From an uncultured Eubacteriales bacterium (GTDB taxonomy: Bacteria; Bacillota; Clostridia; Oscillospirales; Oscillospiraceae), in the NCBI GenBank assembly GCA_900547405.1, contig URGL01000001.1:62001-126000 (forward strand): a DNA stretch of 64,000 nucleotides. Direction: 5' to 3'. Under the pieces are notes generated by a model, which saw only the letters and a list, made by a program, of their open reading frames with translations, had not been told where the DNA came from and did not search any database. The position numbers and the translations under genes are program-made. This document shows, piece after piece, positions 57,964 through 64,000 of the stretch. Position 1 is the first letter of the stretch. The number at the start of each line of letters is the position of its first letter.

Positions 57964-59067
57964 ATGAGCAAAGTTTCCGAAATGACCCGTGACAAGTGGA
58001 TCCAGAATACCTTCCCCGAGTGGGGCACCTGGCTGGTGGAAGACATTGAGAATGAGGTCGTAGCCCCCGGCAATGTGGCCATGTGGTGGCTGGGCTGCAC
58101 CGGCGTGTGGTTCAAGACCCCCGGCGGTGCCAACGTCTCCATCGACCTGTGGTGCGGCAACGGCAAGCGGACCCACGGCAACGGCAAGATGGCGGTTGGC
58201 CACCAGATGGCCAATATGTGCGGCGCCCGGGCCATGCAGCCCAACCTGCGCAACGTCCCCTTTGTCTTTGATCCCTTCGCCTTCAAGCAGGTAGACGCGG
58301 TGCTGGCCACCCACTACCATCAGGACCATATGTCCGCCGAGTGGGCTGCCCACGTTCTGCACAGCGGCATGACCACCACCGACGACAAGGGCAACGTGAT
58401 CCCCGTCCCCTTCATCGGCCCCAAGAAGTCCGTTGAGACCTGGGTCAAGTGGGGCGTGCCCGAGGACCGCTGCATTACCGTCAAGCCCGGCGACACCATC
58501 AAGATCAAGGACCTGGAGATCATTGCTCTGGATTCCTTCGACCGGACCTGCATCGTCACCACCGACTCCACCGGCCCCGACCGGGAGGAGCTCACCGGCA
58601 AGTGCCCCACCGACATGGACGAGAAGGCCGTCAACTACCTGATCAAGACCCCCGGCGGCAACATCTACCACTCCGGCGACTCTCACTTCTCCATCTACTT
58701 TGCCAAGCACGGCAAGGATTACGACATCGATGTGGCCTTCGGCTCCTTCGGTGAGAACCCCATCGGCATGCAGGACAAGATGACCTCCGTGGATATCCTC
58801 CGGATGGCCGAGAACCTGCGCTGCAAGGTGGTGGTGCCCATCCACTGGGATGTTTGGACCAACTTCCAGGCCGACTGCGAAGAGATCAAGCTCCTCTACG
58901 ACTTCAAGAAGGACCGCAACGAGTACAAGTTCCATCCCTTCTTCTGGCAGGTTGGCGGCAAGTACGTTTACCCCCAGGACAAGGACAAGATCTACTACCA
59001 TCACCGCCGGGGCTTCGAGGACTGCTTCGAGGCACCCCAGAACATCCCCTACCGCTCCTGCCTGTAA
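57964..59067 (+). CDS. ulaG: L-ascorbate-6-phosphate lactonase UlaG
   Basis: UlaG opens L-ascorbate-6-phosphate to 3-keto-L-gulonate-6-phosphate in the cytoplasm. The 367-residue metallo-beta-lactamase-fold enzyme closely follows the Escherichia coli protein: WIQNTFPEWGTWL, MWWLGCTGVW, ATHYHQDHMS with the HxHxDH metal motif, DSFDRT, YHSGDSHFSIYFAKHG and DKMTSVDILRMAE. Near-identical phrases leave little doubt. AGGAGG lies before the ATG. It starts the plus arm, 18 bp before ulaC. Confidence 0.96.
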   Translation: MSKVSEMTRDKWIQNTFPEWGTWLVEDIENEVVAPGNVAMWWLGCTGVWFKTPGGANVSIDLWCGNGKRTHGNGKMAVGHQMANMCGARAMQPNLRNVPFVFDPFAFKQVDAVLATHYHQDHMSAEWAAHVLHSGMTTTDDKGNVIPVPFIGPKKSVETWVKWGVPEDRCITVKPGDTIKIKDLEIIALDSFDRTCIVTTDSTGPDREELTGKCPTDMDEKAVNYLIKTPGGNIYHSGDSHFSIYFAKHGKDYDIDVAFGSFGENPIGMQDKMTSVDILRMAENLRCKVVVPIHWDVWTNFQADCEEIKLLYDFKKDRNEYKFHPFFWQVGGKYVYPQDKDKIYYHHRRGFEDCFEAPQNIPYRSCL

Positions 59068-59085
59068 CACAAGGAGGAGACGGAT

Positions 59086-59565
59086 ATGGCAAGTGTTCTG
59101 CAGACCATCGTGGAGAAGAAGCACTACGCCTTTGTTGACAAGCTGGACAGCTGGCAACAGGGCGTGGAGCTCAGCGCCAAGAGCCTGGTGGCCGACGGCA
59201 GCGTAGACGAGGACTATTACAAGCAGATCGTAGACTGCATCGAAAAATACGGCCCCTATGTGGTCTTCGACCACTACGTGGCCATGCCCCACTCCCAGGA
59301 GAACGCCAAAGGCGTTCACAAGACCGGTATCGGCTTCATGCGTGTGAAGGAGCCTGTCAGCTTCGGCAAGGACGAGGACGGCGAAGAGAAGCTCGCCAAG
59401 CTCTTCTTTACCCTGGCTGCCTGCAACCCCGACGAACACCTGAACAATATCCAACAGCTGGCCTCCCTCTTCTGCAACGAAGAGTTGCTGGACGCCCTCA
59501 TGGCGGCAAACACGCCGGAGGATATTCTGGCGGCAGAGGCGGCCCACCCCATCGAAGAGATGTAA
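59086..59565 (+). CDS. ulaC: Ascorbate PTS EIIA component UlaC
   Basis: A 159-residue EIIA of the fructose/mannitol type used by the ascorbate system. The phospho-acceptor is His69 in HYVAMPHSQENAKGV, with His63 nearby. It takes phosphate from HPr and passes it to UlaB. VKEPVSFGKDEDGEEKLAKLFFTLAACNPDEHL is typical of UlaC. AAGGAGGAG lies before the ATG. The gene order here is G-C-A-B, not A-B-C-D as in E. coli. Confidence 0.94.
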   Translation: MASVLQTIVEKKHYAFVDKLDSWQQGVELSAKSLVADGSVDEDYYKQIVDCIEKYGPYVVFDHYVAMPHSQENAKGVHKTGIGFMRVKEPVSFGKDEDGEEKLAKLFFTLAACNPDEHLNNIQQLASLFCNEELLDALMAANTPEDILAAEAAHPIEEM

Positions 59566-59601
59566 CCACGGCACAAAAATTAAGCAAAAGGAGATCGTAA
59601 C

Positions 59602-61089
59602 ATGCAAGTATTAACATCGATTTGGGAATTCTTTGCAAACAACATTCTGAAAAACGCTCCCCACATGATCGGCTTCATTGTCCTGCTTGGCTACCTGCTG
59701 AAAGGCGAAAAGTGGTACACCACCCTGGGCGGCACCCTGAAGGCCATCATCGGCATGCTGATCCTGAACGTAGGCTCCGGCGGACTGGTTTCCAACTTCC
59801 GTCCCATCCTGGTAGGCCTGAAGGACCGCTTCAATCTGGACGCTACCGTTATCGACCCCTATTTCGGCCAGAATGCCGTTACCGACGGCGTTATGGAAGT
59901 CTTCGGCAAGGCCTTTGACTCCGTCATGATCCTGCTGCTGATCGCTTTCATCGTCAACATCCTGCTGGTCCGCTTCAACAAGTATACCAAGTGCCGCACC
60001 CTGTTCACCACCGGCCATGTGCAGGTGCAGCAGGCCTCCACCGCCTACTGGCTGATCATGTTTGCCATGCCCGCTCTGCTGAAGAACGATACTCTGATGC
60101 TGGTCGTCATGGCTGTGGTTCTGGGCGCTTACTGGGCCGTTGGCTCCAACCTGACCGTCAAGCCCATGCAGGAGCTGACCGACGGCGCCGGCTTCGCCAT
60201 TGCCCATCAGCAGATGTTCGGCATCCGTCTGGGCTACTGGGCCGCTGACAAGTTCTTCGGCAAGGACGGCGGCAAGAAGAAGGACAAGGAAATCAAGAAG
60301 GTGGGCGACATGGAGCTGCCCGGCTTCTTCCAGATCTTCAACGAGAACATGGTCTGCACCGCCATCCTGATGACCGTCTTCTTCGGCATCATCATGAGCA
60401 TCATCGGCAAGGACTTCTTCATCGGCGCCGGCAACCTGAAGGAAACCGACAGCTTCCTGGTGTTCGTCTTCGACAAGTGCCTGAACTTCGCCGTTTACCT
60501 CGCCATCCTGCAGCTGGGCGTCCGTACCTTCGTCTCCGAGCTGACCGTTTCCTTCCAGGGCATCTCCGAGAAGCTGCTGCCCTCCTCCATCCCCGGTGTG
60601 GACTGCGCCGTGTGCTACGGCTTCGGTGATGCCAATGCCGTGACCTTCGGCTTCCTGGCCGGTCTTGCCGGTCAGCTGGTAGCCATCGTGGCTCTGATCC
60701 TGATGAAGTCCCCTGTTCTCATCATCTGCGGCTTCGTTCCCGTGTTCTTCGACAACGCTACCATCGGCCTGGTTGCCAACGAAAAGGGCGGCCTGAAGGC
60801 TTGCCTGGTGATCCCCTTCATCTCCGGTCTCATTCAGGTGTTCGGTTCCGCGCTCATCGCCGGTTGGGTCGGCATGGCTGCCTACGGCGGCTACCTGGGC
60901 ATGTTCGACTGGGCGACCGTGTGGCCCATCATGACCGTCCTGATGAAGTACCTGAGCTGGGCCGGTGTGATCATCTGCGTGGCTGCCCTGCTGGTTCTGC
61001 CCCAGATCGAGTACCTGAAGGACAAGAAGGGCTACTTCCTCATCACCGAGGACTACGAGGCCTACAAGGAGTACAAGCAGAGCAAGTAA
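59602..61089 (+). CDS. ulaA: Ascorbate PTS EIIC permease UlaA
   Basis: A 495-residue membrane permease with about eleven segments that moves ascorbate while it is phosphorylated. Family wording includes NNILKNAPHMIGFIVLLGYLLKGEKWYTTLGGTLKAIIGMLILNVGSGGL at the start, GVDCAVCYGFGDANAVTFGFLAG and VPVFFDNATIGLVANEKGG. There is a lysine-rich cytoplasmic loop (GKDGGKKKDKEIKK) near 222-235. AAAAGGAG lies before the ATG. A promoter sits between it and ulaB. Confidence 0.95.
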   Translation: MQVLTSIWEFFANNILKNAPHMIGFIVLLGYLLKGEKWYTTLGGTLKAIIGMLILNVGSGGLVSNFRPILVGLKDRFNLDATVIDPYFGQNAVTDGVMEVFGKAFDSVMILLLIAFIVNILLVRFNKYTKCRTLFTTGHVQVQQASTAYWLIMFAMPALLKNDTLMLVVMAVVLGAYWAVGSNLTVKPMQELTDGAGFAIAHQQMFGIRLGYWAADKFFGKDGGKKKDKEIKKVGDMELPGFFQIFNENMVCTAILMTVFFGIIMSIIGKDFFIGAGNLKETDSFLVFVFDKCLNFAVYLAILQLGVRTFVSELTVSFQGISEKLLPSSIPGVDCAVCYGFGDANAVTFGFLAGLAGQLVAIVALILMKSPVLIICGFVPVFFDNATIGLVANEKGGLKACLVIPFISGLIQVFGSALIAGWVGMAAYGGYLGMFDWATVWPIMTVLMKYLSWAGVIICVAALLVLPQIEYLKDKKGYFLITEDYEAYKEYKQSK

Positions 61090-61093
61090 TGGC

Positions 61094-61122
61094 TTGACCT
61101 TTTCCTACTCCTGCCCTATAAT
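61094..61122 (+). promoter_or_regulatory. ulaB: Internal promoter before ulaB
   Basis: TTGACC (61094-61099), exactly 17 bp, TATAAT (61117-61122), directly after the ulaA stop. Confidence 0.65.
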
Positions 61123-61140
61123 GATTCCAGAAACCCGGAA

Positions 61141-61157
61141 GGGGGAGCTTCTCCCCC
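61141..61157 (+). other. GC hairpin between ulaA and ulaB
   Basis: GGGGGAG (61141-61147), loop CTT, CTCCCCC (61151-61157), followed by CTTTCC. It could act as a partial attenuator or as an end that protects the upstream mRNA. Confidence 0.5.
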
Positions 61158-61196
61158 CTTTCCTACCAAAATTCACTGATAAGGAGATCATGCACA

Positions 61197-61505
61197 ATGG
61201 CAAAACTTGACAATGCCAGCTTTATGGTCTGCTGCGCCAATGGCGCCGGTTCTTCTCTGATGATGAAGTTGACCTTGGAGAAGGTCCTGAAGAAGCTGAA
61301 CATCAAGCCCGGCAAGATCCATCACTGCGCTCTGTCCGAGGGCAAGTCCTCCGCGTCTCAGTTCAACGTAGTGTTCTGTGCCCGGAACTTCAAGGATATG
61401 TTTGCAGACGCCGAAAAGAAGGGCACCCATGTCCTGGGACTGAAGAACCTGCTGTCTGTCGCTGAGATGGAGCAGGCCATGAAAGACGCCGGTCTGGTGG
61501 ACTGA
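61197..61505 (+). CDS. ulaB: Ascorbate PTS EIIB component UlaB
   Basis: A 102-residue EIIB of the lactose/ascorbate fold. The phospho-cysteine is Cys13 in VCCANGAGSSLMMKLTLEKVL (CxxGxGSS loop). It takes phosphate from UlaC and hands it to the sugar at UlaA. AAGGAG lies before the start; the ATG at 61197 gives MAKLDNASFMVCC, while an ATG 7 bases earlier is out of frame. It is the last gene before a strong terminator. Confidence 0.94.
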   Translation: MAKLDNASFMVCCANGAGSSLMMKLTLEKVLKKLNIKPGKIHHCALSEGKSSASQFNVVFCARNFKDMFADAEKKGTHVLGLKNLLSVAEMEQAMKDAGLVD

Positions 61506-61534
61506 TCCACGCCGGTACCCAAGTACACAGCTGT

Positions 61535-61571
61535 GGGGAGCGGCCGGTCAGGCCGTTCCCCTTTCTTATTT
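61535..61571 (+). terminator. ulaB: Terminator of the ulaGCAB transcript
   Basis: An 11-bp stem (61535-61545 with 61551-61561, one G-T pair), 5-base loop, then TTTCTTATTTT. Confidence 0.85.
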
Positions 61572-61583
61572 TAGGAGGAAGCA

Positions 61584-62264
61584 ATGATCAAAGCCGTCTT
61601 TTTTGACATCGACAATACCCTCTACTCGGAAACCGACGCCCATGCAGTTGCCTGGCTGGCCCTGACACGGTACGTATGGGACCACTTCGCCATTGACGCC
61701 GAAACCTGGCAGGGATACTACAGCCGGGAAATGGCACAGATGAAGGATCTGCTGGGCCCTCAGGCAGCCATTCACAACCGGATGATCCGCTTTCAGCGCA
61801 TCCTGGAGAAGCTCCATCTTCCCCTCTCCCATGCCAAAATCATGAACGACCTCTATTGGAGTGCCCTCCTGGAGGCCGCCCGGCCGGAGCCCCATATCCA
61901 GGACTGCCTGGCGGACCTGAAAGAACGGGGCTACCTTCTCGGTATCGGCACCAACATGACTCTGGACTGGCAAATGGCAAAGCTCCAGAAGCTGGAGCTC
62001 ACCGACTACTTCTCCCTCATTCTTTCCAGCGAGGAAGCAGGCTGCGAAAAGCCGGACCCCAGGTTTTTCCGCCTCTGCGCCCATAAGGCCGGAGTCGAAA
62101 CCAAGGAGTGCCTGTTTGTCGGCGACTCCCTGAAAGGAGATATTCTGGGTGCGGAAGCTGCCGGTATGCGGGCCCTGTGGTATGCGCCGAAGGAAGGAGA
62201 TCTCTCGGCGCATGCCGGATTCACCCGCTATTCCCAGTTGCAAAATCTGATTTCCGTGGTATAA
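61584..62264 (+). CDS. HAD-IA family hydrolase
   Basis: A 226-residue HAD phosphatase with a helical C1 cap. Motif I is VFFDIDNTLYSETD (6-19), motif II GIGTNMTLDWQ, motif III in CEKPDPRFF and motif IV FVGDSLKGDILGAEAAGM. The substrate is unknown; some members are phosphoglycolate or house-cleaning phosphatases. AGGAGGAAGC precedes the ATG. It lies between the ula terminator and the DeoR gene; the promoter of that gene overlaps its 3' end. Confidence 0.87.
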   Translation: MIKAVFFDIDNTLYSETDAHAVAWLALTRYVWDHFAIDAETWQGYYSREMAQMKDLLGPQAAIHNRMIRFQRILEKLHLPLSHAKIMNDLYWSALLEAARPEPHIQDCLADLKERGYLLGIGTNMTLDWQMAKLQKLELTDYFSLILSSEEAGCEKPDPRFFRLCAHKAGVETKECLFVGDSLKGDILGAEAAGMRALWYAPKEGDLSAHAGFTRYSQLQNLISVV

Positions 62265-62265
62265 T
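62238..62265 (+). promoter_or_regulatory. Promoter of the DeoR-family gene
   Basis: TTGCAA (62238-62243), 16 bp, TATAAT (62260-62265), inside the end of the HAD gene. Confidence 0.65.
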
Positions 62266-62304
62266 AAAATCGATTTTTTCAACGATCAAACTGTGAGGTA
62301 GCCT

Positions 62305-63093
62305 ATGAAAAGACCCCGTTCCTCTGTGGACGAACGCCGGCTGGAAATACTAAAGAAGATCCAGGCTCAGGATGAGATCAAGGTGGAGCAGCTGGCCGAG
62401 GAATTCGGCCTGTCTCTGATGACTGTCCGGCGGGATCTGCAATTCCTGGAGAGCCGCCAGCTCATCACCCGCTTCTACGGCGGCGCAACCGCCAGACTCA
62501 CCTCCCGCCCACTGACGGAGGCGGAGGAGATCCAGATGTACCGCCAGCGCATTGCCCAGTTCGCCACCCGATTCATCAGCTCCGGGGATACCCTTTTTAT
62601 CAACGGCAGCAAAACCGCCCTGGACGCGCTGAACTATCTGCAGGTGTCGGGAGTCCACGTGATCACCAACAACGGTGCCGCCATTGGCAGGAAGTATCCT
62701 CCCGGTGTCACCGTCACTCTCACCGGCGGCGAGCCCCGGGACCATGTGATGGTCGGGGACTATGTGATGCGAAACCTCCTGAACATGACCGCCAACAAGA
62801 CCTTCATCGGCTGCGCCGCCATCACCGCCCAGGGAGAATTCTGCTACAATATCCCTATGGAGATCGGCATCAACGAGGCCATGATCAGCCGGACCACCCA
62901 GGGCCTCTACATCCTGGCGGACCACACCAAGCTTCAAAAAACCGCCTCCACGGAAAACCGCTACGGCAGCTGCATCTACGAGGGTCACTGGACCCTGATC
63001 ACCGATGAAAAGGTAGACCCGGACATCGTAGCCGAGCTCCGGGCCATGGGAAAGCATGTATACGTGGTGGGCATCGACGATATCATTACCTAA
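62305..63093 (+). CDS. DeoR-family transcriptional regulator, likely ula regulator
   Basis: A 262-residue repressor. The N-terminal DeoR helix-turn-helix reads RRLEILKKIQAQDEIKVEQLAEEFGLSLMTVRRDLQFLESRQLITRFYGGA. The C-terminal sugar-phosphate-sensing domain has DTLFINGSKTALDAL, VITNNGAA, LTGGEPR, TFIGCAAIT and ILADHTKLQKTA. UlaR of E. coli is in this family. Its place by ulaGCAB supports a role on the CGAACA array. It has its own promoter, and a Cof-type HAD gene follows by 10 bp. Confidence 0.9.
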   Translation: MKRPRSSVDERRLEILKKIQAQDEIKVEQLAEEFGLSLMTVRRDLQFLESRQLITRFYGGATARLTSRPLTEAEEIQMYRQRIAQFATRFISSGDTLFINGSKTALDALNYLQVSGVHVITNNGAAIGRKYPPGVTVTLTGGEPRDHVMVGDYVMRNLLNMTANKTFIGCAAITAQGEFCYNIPMEIGINEAMISRTTQGLYILADHTKLQKTASTENRYGSCIYEGHWTLITDEKVDPDIVAELRAMGKHVYVVGIDDIIT

Positions 63094-63103
63094 GGAGAAC
63101 CCG

Positions 63104-63919
63104 ATGGACCGTAAAATTCTCTTTCTCGACCTGGACGGCACCCTGCTGAACAGCAGCCGGGAGGTCTCCCCCGGCAATCGGGCCGCCCTGGAGCAGGCCC
63201 TGAGCCTGGGGCACAAGGTGGTCATCAACACCGGCCGCCCCCTGCACAGCGCCATCATTCAGAATGACCGGCTGGGCTTCCACCAGGATGGCTGCTACGT
63301 GGTCAGCTTCAACGGCGGTATGATCTACGACGCTTACCGGGAGAAGCTCGTCTATAGCCACTGTCTGCCCCTGGACACAGCGAAAGCCATCCTGACCCTA
63401 TGCAATAGCAGAAACATCCACGTCCAGACCTACGACCGGGAGGACGTGCTGGTGGAGCCCCGGTGGGACGACGGGCTGCTCCGGAAATACTGCGGCAGGA
63501 TCCTGATGCACTACCGGGTGCTGCCCTCCTTCGAAACGGGGCTCCAGCAGGACCCTCCCAAGGTTTTGGCAGTCTCCGAGGAGGATCGCCCAGCCCTGGA
63601 GCGATTGCGGCAGGAGCTTCTTCAGCGCTTCGAAGACGTAGACTGCTTCTTCTCCTCCAAGCAGCTATTGGAGATCGTCCCCAAGGGGGTCCATAAGGGC
63701 TCCGCCCTGGAGCGGCTCTGCCGCCTGCTGGATATCCCCGTAGGAAACTCCGTAGCCGCCGGAGACGAGGAAAACGACATCACTATGCTCCGTGCCGCCG
63801 GTGTGGGCTGCGCCATGCGCAACGCCGTGGAGACCGTCAAGGAGGCCGCGGATTACGTGACCGTACATACTAACGATGAAGACGGCATTGCCGAGATCGT
63901 GGAGAAGTTTTTATTATAA
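63104..63919 (+). CDS. Cof-type HAD phosphatase
   Basis: A 271-residue Cof-type HAD hydrolase. Motif I is LFLDLDGTLLNSSREVSP (6-23), motif II VINTGRPLH, the type IIB cap lies in the middle and motif IV is NSVAAGDEENDITMLRAAGVGCAMRNAVETVKEAADYVT. AAGGAG lies before the ATG at 63104; an in-frame start upstream lies inside the DeoR gene. It is probably cotranscribed with the DeoR gene and may remove phosphate from sugar phosphates that build up. Confidence 0.9.
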   Translation: MDRKILFLDLDGTLLNSSREVSPGNRAALEQALSLGHKVVINTGRPLHSAIIQNDRLGFHQDGCYVVSFNGGMIYDAYREKLVYSHCLPLDTAKAILTLCNSRNIHVQTYDREDVLVEPRWDDGLLRKYCGRILMHYRVLPSFETGLQQDPPKVLAVSEEDRPALERLRQELLQRFEDVDCFFSSKQLLEIVPKGVHKGSALERLCRLLDIPVGNSVAAGDEENDITMLRAAGVGCAMRNAVETVKEAADYVTVHTNDEDGIAEIVEKFLL

Positions 63920-63927
63920 GGCGAAAA

Positions 63928-63960
63928 CGGCCGCATCCAACATTGGGTGCGGCCGCTTTG
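63928..63960 (+). terminator. Terminator after the Cof-type HAD gene
   Basis: CGGCCGCATCC (63928-63938) pairs with GGGTGCGGCCG (63945-63955), loop of 6, then CTTTG. Confidence 0.7.
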
Positions 63961-63965
63961 CATCC

Positions 63966-64000
63966 TTACGCCACGCAGTAGGCGCTCTTTACCATTTCCC
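63966..64000 (-). CDS. Possible 3' end of a minus-strand gene
   Basis: The last 35 bases can be read on the minus strand as the end of a protein, EMVKSAYCVA then TAA at 63966-63968, facing the terminator of the HAD gene. Too short to identify; it could also be non-coding. Confidence 0.3.
   Translation of the reverse strand, partial: EMVKSAYCVA

Noticed and set aside
57880..59607. 575-codon minus-strand frame
   Set aside because: Antisense to ulaG and ulaC, which match known proteins closely.
1..64000. CRISPR array, prophage or insertion sequence
   Set aside because: No evenly spaced direct repeats, no cas, integrase, transposase or phage structural genes were seen on either strand.

Overview
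The window looks like chromosome of an anaerobic, endospore-forming member of the Clostridia, most likely of the Oscillospiraceae/Ruminococcaceae type. The signs are a spoIIID gene, a trimeric NADH/ferredoxin [FeFe] hydrogenase, GC-rich coding sequence with AT-rich intergenic promoters of sigma-A type, TTG/GTG starts, strong AGGAGG ribosome-binding sites and short interspersed GC-rich hairpin repeats between genes. No phage, insertion sequence, CRISPR array or rRNA operon was seen. One tRNA gene, tRNA-Gly(GCC), is present.

Layout. 1-5.2 kb (minus strand): start of rsmE, a BlaI/BlaR1-type regulator pair with a clear promoter and two operators, a NERD/zinc-ribbon protein and a threonine aldolase. 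5.3-6.2 kb (plus): spoIIID and rlmH. 6.2-9.5 kb (minus): response regulator, histidine kinase and lipoprotein with overlapping stop/start codons. 9.7-13.8 kb (minus): hydrogenase genes hydC-hydB-hydA. 14.1-16.0 kb (plus): a secreted lipoprotein joining a parvulin-like domain, a C39-like cysteine peptidase domain and a zinc ribbon. 16.1-20.6 kb (minus): ABC ATPase, FtsX-type permease and secreted helical protein. 20.7-24.7 kb (minus): recD2, comF-like gene, mreB. 25.0-32.3 kb (plus): complete F-type ATP synthase operon atpZ-I-B-E-F-H-A-G-D-C. 32.5-38.8 kb (minus): HAD phosphatase, MFS transporter, AraC regulator, DUF3783 protein, two tandem LCP cell-wall ligases and a poly-ferredoxin. 39-44 kb: small genes, an OMP-decarboxylase-like protein without its catalytic lysine, cutC, a diguanylate cyclase and a PHP phosphatase. 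44.4-50.7 kb (minus): tRNA-Gly, a transglutaminase-like lipoprotein without its catalytic residues, YitT, and a divergent type IIA topoisomerase pair. 51.0-53.6 kb (plus): DUF1858 protein, trmK, Nif3-like, yebC.

53.7-63.9 kb is a sugar-acid (ascorbate-type) phosphotransferase island. A divergent regulatory region of 473 bp separates two arms. The minus arm has a cytoplasmic beta-propeller-like protein of unknown function, ulaF, and the general PTS genes ptsH and ptsI. The plus arm has ulaG, ulaC, ulaA and ulaB, then a HAD phosphatase, a DeoR regulator and a second HAD phosphatase. EI and HPr would energise UlaC/B/A. UlaG would open the lactone and UlaF would finish the route to D-xylulose-5-phosphate. 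The middle enzymes UlaD and UlaE are not in the window. The intergenic region carries five same-strand copies of CGAACA, a good candidate for the DeoR operator.

The most interesting items are the propeller protein and its operator array in the ula island, the OMP-decarboxylase and transglutaminase pseudoenzymes, the parvulin/C39/zinc-ribbon lipoprotein, and unusual ATP synthase features: a two-carboxylate ion site in subunit c and an extra hydrophobic hairpin in subunit a. Two others are an HPr without the usual Ser46 and a divergent topoisomerase pair. All calls come from reading the sequence; no database search was run.
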